Positions 18,710 through 29,427 of a DNA stretch of 64,000 nt are shown in pieces. Both the position numbers and the translations under genes were made by a program. Position 1 is the first letter of the stretch, and every line of letters starts with the position of its first letter. The stretch is from Azospirillum sp. B21. GTDB lineage: Bacteria > Pseudomonadota > Alphaproteobacteria > Azospirillales > Azospirillaceae. The notes under the pieces are model-generated. The model did no database searches. It saw only the letters and a list, made by a program, of their open reading frames with translations, and was not told the DNA's origin. The stretch spans positions 496,001-560,000 of the forward strand of contig NZ_VTTO01000002.1 of the NCBI RefSeq assembly GCF_008364825.1. Reading direction: 5' to 3'.

Positions 18710-18751
18710 TACCCGGATGATATTGACTCCTGCATTCCACCCGGGTAAAAC
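18710..18751 (+). promoter_or_regulatory. Candidate promoter of the DUF2239 gene with a flanking inverted repeat
   Basis: TTGACT at 18723-18728 and TAAAAC at 18746-18751 are 17 bases apart and place a start about 20 bases before the ATG at 18779. The heptamers TACCCGG (18710-18716) and CCGGGTA (18741-18747) form an inverted repeat that brackets the -35 and runs into the -10, so a repressor site is conceivable. Confidence 0.5.
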
Positions 18752-18778
18752 GCTGTCCTCACAACCGGAGTTCCGTCC

Positions 18779-19342
18779 ATGTCCGTCACTGCCGAGACCC
18801 TCTGCACCGCTTTCCGTGGCGAACGACGCCTTGCCGCCGGGGATGCGCTGAGCGTCGCGCGGGCGTTGCGGGCGGCACTGGACGCGGAGCCGGATGGACC
18901 GCCGGTGCTGGTGTTTGACGATGCCACCGGAAAGGCGGTCGACCTCGATCTGCGGGGAAGCGATGAGGAGGTCGCGTGGCGTCTCGCTCCCCCGCCGCGG
19001 GGGCCGGGCCGGCCGAAGCTGGGGGTGGTGGCGCGGGAGGTGACGTTGCTGCCGCGTCATTGGGACTGGCTGAACGCCCAGCCGGGCGGGGCGTCGGTGG
19101 CGCTGCGCAAGCTGGTGGACGAGGCGCGCAAGGGCAACGAGGCTAAGGACCGCGTGCGCCATGCGCAGGAGGCCGCCTATCGCGTCATGCTGGAACTGGC
19201 CGGCGACCGGCCGGGCTATGAAGAGGCGGTTCGCGCGCTCTATGCCGCGGACCGCACGCGGTTCGATGCGTTGACGGCGGACTGGCCGGCCGACCAGTTG
19301 GGCTATGTCCGGACGCTGGCGGCGGATGCGTTCGCCGACTGA
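18779..19342 (+). CDS. DUF2239 family protein
   Basis: A 187-residue protein recognisable as DUF2239 from its central block: PRGPGRPKLGVVAREVTLLP, then RHWDWLNAQPGGAS and LRKLVDEAR. No enzyme motif is visible. The basic GRPKLG stretch and compact helical C-terminal half would suit a nucleic-acid or protein-binding role, but this is a guess. GGAG lies about 9 bases before the ATG. It is monocistronic, with a good promoter, and converges on glnZ. Confidence 0.85.
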   Translation: MSVTAETLCTAFRGERRLAAGDALSVARALRAALDAEPDGPPVLVFDDATGKAVDLDLRGSDEEVAWRLAPPPRGPGRPKLGVVAREVTLLPRHWDWLNAQPGGASVALRKLVDEARKGNEAKDRVRHAQEAAYRVMLELAGDRPGYEEAVRALYAADRTRFDALTADWPADQLGYVRTLAADAFAD

Positions 19343-19353
19343 GAAAGCGGACA

Positions 19354-19371
19354 GGCGCGCAGACGCGCGCC
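19354..19371. terminator. GC hairpin between DUF2239 and glnZ
   Basis: A perfect 7-bp stem, GGCGCGC (19354-19360) with GCGCGCC (19365-19371), around AGAC. It lies in the 76-base gap between the convergent genes. No T run, so it is only a possible bidirectional terminator. Confidence 0.4.
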
Positions 19372-19378
19372 CGTCATT

Positions 19379-21438
<2,060 letters not shown>

Positions 21439-21554
21439 GGAAGCCCCTTTGAAGCAGCCATTTTTCCGGCACCGCTAATCCTTGGCAGCGGGAGGCGGAC
21501 GCCTTATGTCCGCCTCACTGCCCGATTAAGGAATACGGGCTCTTACGACCAAGG

Positions 21555-22244
21555 ATGAAGACCGTGCTTCGCCGCCTCTTCCGCTCTCTGTTTCCTGGCG
21601 CTCTCCTGTCCGCCGCCCTCCTGGCTCCGCTGCCGGCCATGCTCGCTCCGTCCGCCGCTGTCGCCGCGCCGGCCGCGCCCGTGTCGCTGTCGGCGCAGGA
21701 CCAAGCCGTCGTCGCCAAGGTGGAGGAGTATCTGAACGGCATCACCACCCTGCAGTCGAAGTTCCTGCAGGTGGCGCCCAACGGGCGGCAGGCGACCGGC
21801 ACCTTCTATCTGTGGCGGCCGGGCCGGATGCGGCTGGAGTATGACCGGCCGCTGAAGGACTTCATCGTCGCCGACGGCAGCTTCGTCTTCTATTGGGACG
21901 GCGAGATGCGCCAGCAGTCGAGCGCTCCCATCGGGTCGACGCTGGCCGACTTCATCCTGCGCAAGAACATCCGCCTGTCGGGCGACGTGACCGTCACCGA
22001 GGTGTTCCAGGCCCCCGGCGTGATCGAGGTCAGCCTGTTGGAGACCAAGGACCCCGGCAAGGGCACCCTGACCCTGGTGTTCGAGGACCGTCCCTTCCAG
22101 CTGCGCAAGTGGCGGGTGCTGGACGCCCAGGGCATGACCACCGAGGTCGCCCTGCTGAACCCGCGCACCGACGTCACCTTCGACCGCGAGATGTTCTATT
22201 TCAAGGAGCCGGCGCGCGGATCGGACTTCGGCCGCGGCAACTGA
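21555..22244 (+). CDS. lolA: Outer-membrane lipoprotein carrier LolA
   Basis: A 229-residue periplasmic chaperone that takes lipoproteins from LolCDE to the outer membrane. The signal peptide spans about residues 1-37 (cleavage after AVA). The mature part shows the family features: VEEYLNGITTLQSKFLQV, GTFYLWRPGRMRLEYD, FIVADGSFVFYWD and the TLTLVFEDRPFQLRKW strand pair. This is the alphaproteobacterial form of the family. It lies downstream of the ubiH-like gene. Confidence 0.92.
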   Translation: MKTVLRRLFRSLFPGALLSAALLAPLPAMLAPSAAVAAPAAPVSLSAQDQAVVAKVEEYLNGITTLQSKFLQVAPNGRQATGTFYLWRPGRMRLEYDRPLKDFIVADGSFVFYWDGEMRQQSSAPIGSTLADFILRKNIRLSGDVTVTEVFQAPGVIEVSLLETKDPGKGTLTLVFEDRPFQLRKWRVLDAQGMTTEVALLNPRTDVTFDREMFYFKEPARGSDFGRGN

Positions 22245-22331
22245 GCGGTCCTGCATCCTCAATACCGGGCCGGCAACAAAACCCTTCGCCTCCTGTTGTC
22301 ATTTCGCAAGACGGGCAGCGGGAGGCGTTTC

Positions 22332-22961
22332 ATGTCCTACGATCCGGCACAGCGGGCGCCGCTTGAGCCTGCAGGCCGCCTGCACAGCGTGAACATGCTG
22401 CTGGCGCGCAACTGGTGGGCGCTGGCGCTGCGCGGCGCGGCGGCCATCCTGTTGGGGATCCTGGCGTTGATGATGCCCGGCGTGACGGTGGCCACACTGG
22501 CGCTGACCTTCGCCGCCTATCTGCTGCTGGACGGCGTCTTCGCCATCCTGGCCGGAATCCGCGCCTCGCGACACCATGAACGCTCGCTGCCCTTCATCCT
22601 GGAGGGCGTCGTCAGCCTGATCGCCGGCATCGTCGCCGCGCTGTGGCCGGCCGCCAGCCTGTTCGCCCTGGTCTTCCTGATCGCCGCCTGGTCGGTCATC
22701 ACCGGCTTCGCCGAGGTGATGGGCGCCTGGCGCATGGACCGTACCCACGGCAAATGGGCCTGGGGCGTGGCCGGCGTGCTGTCGATCCTGTTCGGCCTCA
22801 GCATGTGGGTGCTGCCGGCGCTGGGCCTGCTGGCGCTTGCCTGGGGGGTGGCGGCCTATCTGATCGCGTTCGGCATGCTGGCGCTGGTGACCGCCTTCCG
22901 GCTGCGGCGCTGCCATCAGGAAAACAGCGGCTCCGGCGGCGGGATGGCGAAGGCGGCGTGA
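22332..22961 (+). CDS. HdeD family membrane protein
   Basis: A 209-residue protein with six predicted membrane helices arranged as three hairpins, each starting with a W/G-rich turn (NWWALALRGAAAILLGILAL; GKWAWGVAGVLSILFGLSMW). This matches the HdeD/DUF308 family, named for acid resistance in enterobacteria. GGGAGG lies about 7 bases upstream of the ATG. Its role here is unknown. Confidence 0.88.
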   Translation: MSYDPAQRAPLEPAGRLHSVNMLLARNWWALALRGAAAILLGILALMMPGVTVATLALTFAAYLLLDGVFAILAGIRASRHHERSLPFILEGVVSLIAGIVAALWPAASLFALVFLIAAWSVITGFAEVMGAWRMDRTHGKWAWGVAGVLSILFGLSMWVLPALGLLALAWGVAAYLIAFGMLALVTAFRLRRCHQENSGSGGGMAKAA

Positions 22962-23040
22962 GGGGGGCGGGAACCGTCTGCCTCAGCCGGCCGTTTTCCC
23001 GATGCGGGTCATATCGACCGGTGGGGGAGGACGGAACGGA

Positions 23041-23703
23041 ATGGATGGCGGATTGACGGACTGGCTGGTGCACACCATGCACCACCTCCACTATATCGGG
23101 ATCTTCCTTCTGGTGGCGCTCGCGCGGATCTTTCCGCCGCTGCCGGCCGAGTCGGTGATTCCGCTGGCCGGGATCGGGGCGGCGACCGGCGAGTTCACGC
23201 TGGTCGGGGTCGCCATCGCCGGCGGGCTCGGCTCTCTGGCCGGGCAGCTGGTGTGGTTCCTGCCCAGCCGGATGATGGGCCGCGACCGGCTGGAGGCCTT
23301 CCTGAAGAAATACGGTCCCTGGCTGACCATCAACCCGAAGAAGGCGCGGCAGAGCACCGACTGGTTCGCCAGGCACGGCGGCATCGCCGTGCTGTTCTCG
23401 CAGCCGGTGCCGGGGGTGCGGACCCTGATCTCGATCCCGGCCGGGGCGTGCAGGATGTCGATCCTGAACTATTCGCTGGCCTCGGGCATCGGCTCGATCC
23501 TGTGGACGGCGCTGCTGGCCTGGACCGGCTACATGCTGTCCACTTGGCCCTTCGCCCACCGGCTGATCGGCTATTTCACCGTCGGGCTGCTGGTGGTGCT
23601 GGTCGGGCTCTATCTGTGGCGCCTGACCAAGCACCTGCATCTGCTGCGCAAGGGAACCGCGGCGCCGGACGCCCCTTCCGCCACGCCAACCGCAGGCTGC
23701 TGA
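23041..23703 (+). CDS. DedA/SNARE-associated family membrane protein
   Basis: A 220-residue DedA-family protein: FPPLPAESVIPLAG, GSLAGQLVWFLPSRMMGR, FARHGGIAVLFSQPVPGVRTLISIPAG (family Arg and re-entrant loop motifs), then two C-terminal helices. DedA proteins are membrane transporters or scramblases linked to phospholipid carrier recycling and envelope integrity. The ATG at 23041 is preceded by GGGGAGGACGGAACGGA. It is followed by a convergent LysE gene 19 bases away. Confidence 0.9.
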   Translation: MDGGLTDWLVHTMHHLHYIGIFLLVALARIFPPLPAESVIPLAGIGAATGEFTLVGVAIAGGLGSLAGQLVWFLPSRMMGRDRLEAFLKKYGPWLTINPKKARQSTDWFARHGGIAVLFSQPVPGVRTLISIPAGACRMSILNYSLASGIGSILWTALLAWTGYMLSTWPFAHRLIGYFTVGLLVVLVGLYLWRLTKHLHLLRKGTAAPDAPSATPTAGC

Positions 23704-23722
23704 CAGGCGGCTTCTTATGGGC

Positions 23723-24370
23723 TCAGGCCATGCCGACGATGCCGGTCGCGGCCATGCCCAGCGCCCATAGACCGAAAACGCCGAGCGCCACGCCGGTGCA
23801 GTGGTTCAGCATGGTCAGCCCGCGGTCGGAGATGCGGTGGCGGACGGCGGCGACGCCCATCGACAGCGTCATCCACCACAGCGACGATCCGATGAAGACG
23901 CCCAGCACCAGGGTCGAGGCCTCCAGCCGGCCCAGCGTGCCGCCCAGCCCGAACCCGGCGAAGATGGCGATGAAGGCCATGATGGTCGCCGGGTTGGTCA
24001 GGGTCAGCGACAGCCCGGTCATGAAGCCGGTGAACCAGGATTTTGTGTCGGGGGCGGATGCCGCTTCCCGCTCTTCCGCGTCGGGCTGCTGGCGGAAGGT
24101 GCGGATCGCCACCACCAGCAGGAAGACGCCGCCGACCAGCTGGAAGGCCGTCTCGTGCCCGCGCAGGAAACTGAGCGCCGCCGACACGCCGAATGCGGCG
24201 ATGGCGCCGTAGATGGTGTCAGCCACCGCGGCGCCGAATCCGGTGAAGAAGCCCATCAGGGGGCCGTGCTGCAGGGTGCGGCGGATGCACAGCAGACCGA
24301 TCGGCCCCACGGGTGCGGCGATGGCGAATCCGAGAACGATTCCCTGCAAAAGCACCCAGACTTCATCCAC
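23723..24370 (-). CDS. LysE family translocator
   Basis: A 215-residue exporter if started at GTG 24370, which begins VDEVWVLLQGIVLGFAIAAP. Upstream in-frame GTG 24397 and TTG 24400 add up to 10 residues. The family motif AAPVGPIGLLCIRRTLQHG and the central SLTLTNPATIMAFIAIFAGFG are clear, with six membrane helices. It is the second of three LysE-type exporters in the window. It is divergent from the BMP-type ABC receptor gene. The substrate is unknown. Confidence 0.88.
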   Translation of the reverse strand: MDEVWVLLQGIVLGFAIAAPVGPIGLLCIRRTLQHGPLMGFFTGFGAAVADTIYGAIAAFGVSAALSFLRGHETAFQLVGGVFLLVVAIRTFRQQPDAEEREAASAPDTKSWFTGFMTGLSLTLTNPATIMAFIAIFAGFGLGGTLGRLEASTLVLGVFIGSSLWWMTLSMGVAAVRHRISDRGLTMLNHCTGVALGVFGLWALGMAATGIVGMA

Positions 24371-24612
24371 CGAGCGTCGCCCCCGTACTTCCGTCACCAA
24401 TTCCCGTGGTCGTTCCCGTGGCCGGCCGGCTGCGGCAATCCGCCACCGGTTCGGTGCAACGACTATCGGCGGGGGTGATAAACGCCCCCGTTCCCGTCGT
24501 CAACCGGGGGCGCCGCGATTCGCTGCACCGTATCGTCCGCTTTCCCTGTTGTGCGGAATGATGGCGCGGTTATCCTTTGGGTCAAGTTTCGGCTTTCCGG
24601 AGTGGGTGGGAC

Positions 24613-25599
24613 ATGAAGACGCGTATCCTTGCCGCCATGCTGGCGATGACGGCGATCACCGCGGTCGGCCCCCAGGCGCGGGCGCAGGACTTTTCGCCGG
24701 CCGTGGTGTTCGACCAGGGCGGCAAGTTCGACAAGTCCTTCAACGAAGCCGCCTACAACGGCGCCGAGCGCTTCAAGAAGGAGACCGGCACCGCCTATCG
24801 CGAGTTCGAGATCACGAACGAGGGGCAGCGCGAACAGGCCATGCGCACGCTGGTCCGCCGCGGCGCCTCGGTGATCGTCGCCGTCGGCTTCTCGCAGACC
24901 GCGGCGGTGGAGAAGGTGGCGAAAGAGTCGCCCAACACCAAGTTCTGCCTGATCGACGACAAGCTGGAGGCTCCCAACGTCCAGTCCGTGACCTTCAAGG
25001 AGGAGGAGGGCTCCTTCCTGGTCGGCATGGCGGCGGCCCTGGCGTCGAAGACCGGCAAGGTCGGCTTCATCGGCGGCATGGACATCCCGCTGATCCGCAA
25101 CTTCCTGACCGGCTACGAACAGGGCGTGAAGCACGTCACGCCCGGCGCCGAGGTGTTCGTCAACATGACCGGCACCACCCCGGCCGCCTGGAACGATCCC
25201 GGCCGCGGGGCGGAGCTGGCCAAGAGCCAGTTCGGCCGCGGCGCTGATGTGGTCTTCGCCGCGGCGGGCGCCACCGGACTGGGCGTGATGCAGGCGGCGT
25301 CCGATGCCGGCAAGCTCGCCATCGGCGTCGACAGCAACCAGAACCACGTCCATCCCGGCAAGGTGCTGACCTCCATGGTCAAGCGGGTCGATGTCGTCGT
25401 CTATGACTGCATGAAGGCGGCGAAGGAGGGTAGCTGGAAGGCCGGCCACCGTGTCGTCGGCCTGAAGGAGGACGGCGTCGGCTATGCGCTGGACGAGCAC
25501 AACCGCAAACTGATCACGCCGGAGATGGAAGCCAAGCTGGAGGAGGCCGAGAAGCAGATCATCGCCGGCTCGCTGGCGGTCAAGCCGTACAAGCCCTGA
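24613..25599 (+). CDS. BMP family ABC transporter substrate-binding protein
   Basis: A 328-residue periplasmic receptor of the basic membrane protein (BMP/Med) family, which binds nucleosides or related ligands. A signal peptide ends at ARA near residue 24; there is no lipobox Cys, so it is soluble rather than a lipoprotein. Typical motifs are VFDQGGKFDKSFNEAAYNG, GFIGGMDIPLIRNFLTGYEQ and GADVVFAAAGATGLGVMQAA. It is followed 26 bases later by a double-ATPase subunit, but the two permease genes normally found with such receptors are absent here. Confidence 0.92.
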   Translation: MKTRILAAMLAMTAITAVGPQARAQDFSPAVVFDQGGKFDKSFNEAAYNGAERFKKETGTAYREFEITNEGQREQAMRTLVRRGASVIVAVGFSQTAAVEKVAKESPNTKFCLIDDKLEAPNVQSVTFKEEEGSFLVGMAAALASKTGKVGFIGGMDIPLIRNFLTGYEQGVKHVTPGAEVFVNMTGTTPAAWNDPGRGAELAKSQFGRGADVVFAAAGATGLGVMQAASDAGKLAIGVDSNQNHVHPGKVLTSMVKRVDVVVYDCMKAAKEGSWKAGHRVVGLKEDGVGYALDEHNRKLITPEMEAKLEEAEKQIIAGSLAVKPYKP

Positions 25600-25625
25600 T
25601 ACACTCTCCGGGACCGGCTCCGTCG

Positions 25626-27173
25626 ATGATGCAGGAAAATCCGTCGCCGGCCCGCTCCGGCATTGCCCTGGAAACGGTGGCGATCAACAAGTGGTTCGGC
25701 ACCAACCATGCCAACCGCGACGTGTCGCTGTCCGTGCCGGCCGGAACGATCCATGGGGTGATCGGCGAGAACGGCGCCGGCAAGTCGACGATCATGAGCA
25801 TCGTCTACGGCTATCTGCGCGCCGACGGCGGGGAGATCCGGGTGAACGGCAATCCTGCCGCCATCCGGACGCCGCGCGACGCGCTGGCCGCCGGTATCGG
25901 CATGGTCCACCAGCACTTCATGCTGGTCGATCCCTTCAGCGTGCTGGAGAACGTGCTGCTGGGGGCGGAAGGCGGGGTGACCCTGTCGGGCGGCCTCGCC
26001 CGCGCCCGGGCCGAACTGACCCGGCTGGCCCGCGACTATGGGCTGGAGGTCGATCTCGACAGCCCGGTCGGCGACCTGCCGGTCGGCGCCCAGCAGCGGG
26101 TGGAAATCCTCAAGGCGCTCTATCGCGGCGCCGACATCCTGATCCTGGACGAGCCGACCGGCGTGCTGACCCCGCAGGAGGCCGACCATCTGTTCCGCAT
26201 CCTGCGGGCGCTGCGCCAGCAGGGCAAGACGGTCATCATCATCACCCACAAGCTCCGGGAAATCATGGAGCTGACCGACAACGTCACGGTGATGCGGCGC
26301 GGGCAGGTGGTCGCCAACGTCGCCACCCGCGACACCAGCCGGGAACAGCTGGCCGAACTGATGGTCGGCCGCAAGGTCCTGCTGCGCGTCGACAAGACGC
26401 CGGCCAATCCGGGGGCGGAGGTGCTGCGGGTCGAGGGACTGCGGGTGCGCGATCCCTCCGGCGTGGAGCGGGTGAAGGGCGTCGGCCTGTCGGTGCGTGC
26501 GGGCGAGATCGTCGGCATAGCCGGGGTATCCGGCAACGGCCAGTCCGAACTGCTGGAGGCGCTGGCCGGGATGCGGCCGATCGCCGGCGGCTCCGTCCGG
26601 CTGCGGGGGGAGGAGCTGGCCGGCCATGCCGACCGCTTCAACGCCCGCGCGCTGCGCGGACTCGGCGTCGGCCATGTGCCGGAGGACCGGCAGAAGGTCG
26701 GTCTCGTCACCGGATTCTCGGCGGAGGAATGCTCGATCCTGGGATTCCAGGACGATCCGGCCTGGAACGGGCGGGTGCTGCTGGACCGCGACGCCATCGC
26801 CGCCAACTGCGCCCGCCAGATGGAGGATTACGACACCAGGCCGCGCGACGGCTCGCTGGCGGCGGCCAATTTCTCCGGCGGCAACCAGCAGAAGATCGTG
26901 CTGGCGCGCGAGATCGAACGGAATCCCGACCTGCTTCTGGTCGGGCAACCCACCCGCGGCGTCGACATCGGCGCCATCGAGTTCATCCACCGCCGGCTGG
27001 TGGCCCTGCGCGACCAGGGCAAGGCCATCCTGCTGGTCTCGGTGGAACTGGACGAGATCCGCGCGCTGGCCGACCGCATCATCGTGATGTTCGACGGCCA
27101 CATCGTCGGCGAGGTTCTGCCGAACGAGGCGGACGAGAAGACGCTGGGGCTGATGATGGCCGGCTGCAACTGA
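25626..27173 (+). CDS. BMP-type nucleoside ABC transporter ATPase (two ABC domains)
   Basis: A 515-residue duplicated ATPase like those of nucleoside and sugar importers. Domain 1 has Walker A GENGAGKST near residue 48 and Walker B ILILDEPTGVLTPQEAD; its signature position reads LPVGAQQRVEI. Domain 2 has a degenerate Walker A (GVSGNGQSE), signature FSGGNQQKIVLAREI and LLLVGQPTRGVDIGA. These asymmetries are normal for the family. The membrane subunits would be expected next, but gapR follows on the other strand 22 bases away. The permeases are therefore either elsewhere or lost. Confidence 0.93.
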   Translation: MMQENPSPARSGIALETVAINKWFGTNHANRDVSLSVPAGTIHGVIGENGAGKSTIMSIVYGYLRADGGEIRVNGNPAAIRTPRDALAAGIGMVHQHFMLVDPFSVLENVLLGAEGGVTLSGGLARARAELTRLARDYGLEVDLDSPVGDLPVGAQQRVEILKALYRGADILILDEPTGVLTPQEADHLFRILRALRQQGKTVIIITHKLREIMELTDNVTVMRRGQVVANVATRDTSREQLAELMVGRKVLLRVDKTPANPGAEVLRVEGLRVRDPSGVERVKGVGLSVRAGEIVGIAGVSGNGQSELLEALAGMRPIAGGSVRLRGEELAGHADRFNARALRGLGVGHVPEDRQKVGLVTGFSAEECSILGFQDDPAWNGRVLLDRDAIAANCARQMEDYDTRPRDGSLAAANFSGGNQQKIVLAREIERNPDLLLVGQPTRGVDIGAIEFIHRRLVALRDQGKAILLVSVELDEIRALADRIIVMFDGHIVGEVLPNEADEKTLGLMMAGCN

Positions 27174-27195
27174 CCGGCCGTCAACTCCCGGGTCG

Positions 27196-27444
27196 TTACT
27201 CCACCATCCCCAGCGCTTCCTTGTACAGTTCCAGGATGGCTTCCTGCTCCTGGCGGTCGGCCTTGTCCATCTTCCGCAGGCGGATGATCTGACGGATGAT
27301 CTTGGTGTCGAAACCGGTGCCCTTCGCCTCGGCGTAGACTTCCTTGATGTCTTCCTGCAGGCCGCGCTTTTCCTCTTCGAGACGCTCGATGCGCTCGACG
27401 AAGGACTTCAGGCGATCAGCCGCGATGCCGCCGACGTCGGACAT
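27196..27444 (-). CDS. gapR: GapR family nucleoid-associated protein (DUF2312)
   Basis: An 82-residue helical protein with the DUF2312 pattern: ADRLKSFVERIERLEEEKRG, DIKEVYAEAKGTGFDTK, IIRQIIRLRKMD. In Caulobacter GapR is an essential chromosome-structuring protein that encircles overtwisted AT-rich DNA and stimulates topoisomerases. Length and motif order match the family fully. It is convergent with the BMP ATPase and divergent from pntAA. Confidence 0.93.
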   Translation of the reverse strand: MSDVGGIAADRLKSFVERIERLEEEKRGLQEDIKEVYAEAKGTGFDTKIIRQIIRLRKMDKADRQEQEAILELYKEALGMVE

Positions 27445-27831
27445 GGCAAAACCTCAAACGATGGGGGTGTTCTGGAACAGGGGCGGGACAATATCGGCGG
27501 GAGGGGGGATTGGCAAGCCGACGATGCGCCCCGCCCGGACGGGGCGGGGCTGCGCCTGCGTCATCACGTCGCGATTGTTCCTTCGTACACCCTGTATCAC
27601 CGCACGGATTTGAACAGCCCGTGGCTGGTTTATCTTATTATCTGAAACAATCGTACGATGGGCTCACGTAGCCATTCCCTTTGTTGCGATGCACTGTATA
27701 GGCTGGTATTACCATCGAAGGGGTCCGGCTTCACAAAGTCACACGGATGCGGCATGTATGCCCGTCGTCTGGGCCGATGACCCATGGGGGATGCCGGGAT
27801 CGGCGTATCTGAGGCAGGGGAGTCTTATCTA
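27445..27831. promoter_or_regulatory. gapR / pntAA divergent regulatory region
   Basis: A 387-base gap, AT-richer than its surroundings in the right half. A 9-bp GC hairpin (27528-27536 with 27542-27550) lies on the gapR side. The 10-bp palindrome ATCGTACGAT is at 27650-27659. TTGCGA (27684-27689) and TATTAC (27707-27712), 17 bases apart, are a plausible pnt promoter with a leader of about 110 bases. No gene is seen. Confidence 0.45.
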
Positions 27832-28980
27832 ATGAAAGTCGCCATTCCAAAGGAGCGACGTGCGGGCGAACTTCGCGTGGCCGCCTCACCGGAGACGGTG
27901 AAGAAACTGAAGGGTTTGGGACTGGACGTGGTGGTGGAGAGCGGGGCCGGCCTCGGTTCCAGCCTTCCCGACGCGGCCTATGAGGCGGCGGGGGCCGCCA
28001 TCGCCGCCGATGCCGCGTCCGCGCTGGCCGACGCCGACATCGTGCTGAAGGTGCAGCGGCCGCTGATCGCTGCCGAGGGCGGTGAGGACGAGCTGGCGCT
28101 GATGCGCCGGGGCACGCTGCTGTTCGCCATCCTCAACCCCTACAACAGCCGCGACCATGTGAAGGCCTACGCCGATGCCGGCGTGAACGCCTTCGCCATG
28201 GAGTTCATGCCGCGCATCACCCGCGCCCAGGTCATGGACGTGCTGTCCTCCCAGGCCAACCTCGCCGGCTACAAGGCCGTGGTGGATGCCGCCAGCGAGT
28301 ACGGCCGCGCCTTCCCGATGATGATGACCGCTGCCGGCACCGTTCCGCCGGCCCGTGCCTTCATCATGGGCGTCGGCGTCGCCGGCCTGCAGGCCATCGC
28401 CACCGCCAAGCGCCTCGGCGCCATCGTCTCGGCGACCGACGTGCGCCCGGCGGTGAAGGAGCAGGTGCAGTCGCTGGGCGGCAGCTTCGTCGCGGTCGAG
28501 AACGAGGAGTTCAAACAGGCGGAGACCGCCGGCGGCTACGCCAAGGAGATGTCCGACGACTACAAGCGCCAGCAGGCAGCCTTGGTCGCCGAGCACATCA
28601 AGAAGCAGGACATCGTCATCACCACCGCGCTGATCCCCGGCCGCAAGGCGCCGATCCTGGTGACGGCGGAGCATGTGGCGTCGATGAAGCCGGGTTCGGT
28701 GATCATCGATCTGGCGGTGGAGCAGGGCGGCAACGTCGAGGGCGCCAAGCTGGGCGAGGTGGTGACCACGGCCAACGGCGTGAAGATCGTCGGCCATGCC
28801 AATTACGCCAGCCGCATCGCCGAGTCCGCGTCGCTGCTCTACGCCAAGAACCTGCTGGCGCTGCTGACCTCGCTGCACGGCAAGGAGACGGGCGTGGCCG
28901 TCAACTGGGACGACGAGATCGTCAAGGCCATCGCGCTGACCCGCGACGGCGCCGTCGTCCACCCCGCCTTCGCCGGCTGA
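27832..28980 (+). CDS. pntAA: NAD(P) transhydrogenase subunit alpha part 1
   Basis: A 382-residue, NAD(H)-binding domain I of proton-translocating transhydrogenase, which uses the proton-motive force to reduce NADP+ with NADH. The start [20 protein letters not shown] is family-typical, the Rossmann motif is [17 protein letters not shown], and the mobile loop is the region [20 protein letters not shown]. The ATG at 27832 has AGGGGAG about 10 bases upstream. It is separate from the membrane part of alpha, as in many alphaproteobacteria. Confidence 0.96.
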   Translation: MKVAIPKERRAGELRVAASPETVKKLKGLGLDVVVESGAGLGSSLPDAAYEAAGAAIAADAASALADADIVLKVQRPLIAAEGGEDELALMRRGTLLFAILNPYNSRDHVKAYADAGVNAFAMEFMPRITRAQVMDVLSSQANLAGYKAVVDAASEYGRAFPMMMTAAGTVPPARAFIMGVGVAGLQAIATAKRLGAIVSATDVRPAVKEQVQSLGGSFVAVENEEFKQAETAGGYAKEMSDDYKRQQAALVAEHIKKQDIVITTALIPGRKAPILVTAEHVASMKPGSVIIDLAVEQGGNVEGAKLGEVVTTANGVKIVGHANYASRIAESASLLYAKNLLALLTSLHGKETGVAVNWDDEIVKAIALTRDGAVVHPAFAG

Positions 28981-29006
28981 CCGGGCGCCTGAGGAGACTT
29001 ATCGCA

Positions 29007-29423
29007 ATGGACCAGACCCAACTGTCCGCCCGTATTGCCGAGCTCAAGGCGAACCTCGCGGCGCTGAGCCAGCAGGCCGACCAGCTGGCCGCCCAGGTCG
29101 CCCACACGGCGCAGCCCGTCACCGAGGCCGTCGGCCACGGCGACTTCTTCGTCACCGGCCTGACGGTGCTCGTGCTGGCCTGCTTCGTCGGCTACTACGT
29201 CGTCTGGCGCGTCACCCCGGCCCTGCACTCGCCGCTGATGGCCGTCACCAACGCCGTGTCCTCGGTCATCATCGTCGGCGCGCTGATCGCTGCCGGACCC
29301 GCAGGCTTTGGCTTCTCCAAGGTCCTGGGCTTCCTCGCCGTCATCCTGGCAAGCGTCAACATCTTCGGCGGCTTCCTCGTGACCCAGCGCATGCTCTCCA
29401 TGTTCAAGAAGAAGGGCAAGTAA
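29007..29423 (+). CDS. pntAB: NAD(P) transhydrogenase subunit alpha part 2 (membrane)
   Basis: A 138-residue membrane segment of transhydrogenase. A soluble coiled N-terminal stretch of about 45 residues precedes four membrane helices, with [19 protein letters not shown] as the signature proton-channel loop. It is 26 bases after pntAA and 4 bases before pntB. The C-terminus ends LSMFKKKGK. Confidence 0.95.
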   Translation: MDQTQLSARIAELKANLAALSQQADQLAAQVAHTAQPVTEAVGHGDFFVTGLTVLVLACFVGYYVVWRVTPALHSPLMAVTNAVSSVIIVGALIAAGPAGFGFSKVLGFLAVILASVNIFGGFLVTQRMLSMFKKKGK

Positions 29424-29427
29424 GACC

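Noticed and set aside
14624..18748. A 1374-codon open frame antisense to ftsK and the aminotransferase
   Set aside because: It has no recognisable domains and a composition of His, Arg, Gly and Gln typical of the antisense strand of high-GC genes; ftsK on the other strand is unmistakable.
24463..24490. GGGGG/CCCCC hairpin between LysE and the BMP receptor, considered as a terminator
   Set aside because: It lies between two divergent starts, has only about six base pairs and no T run.
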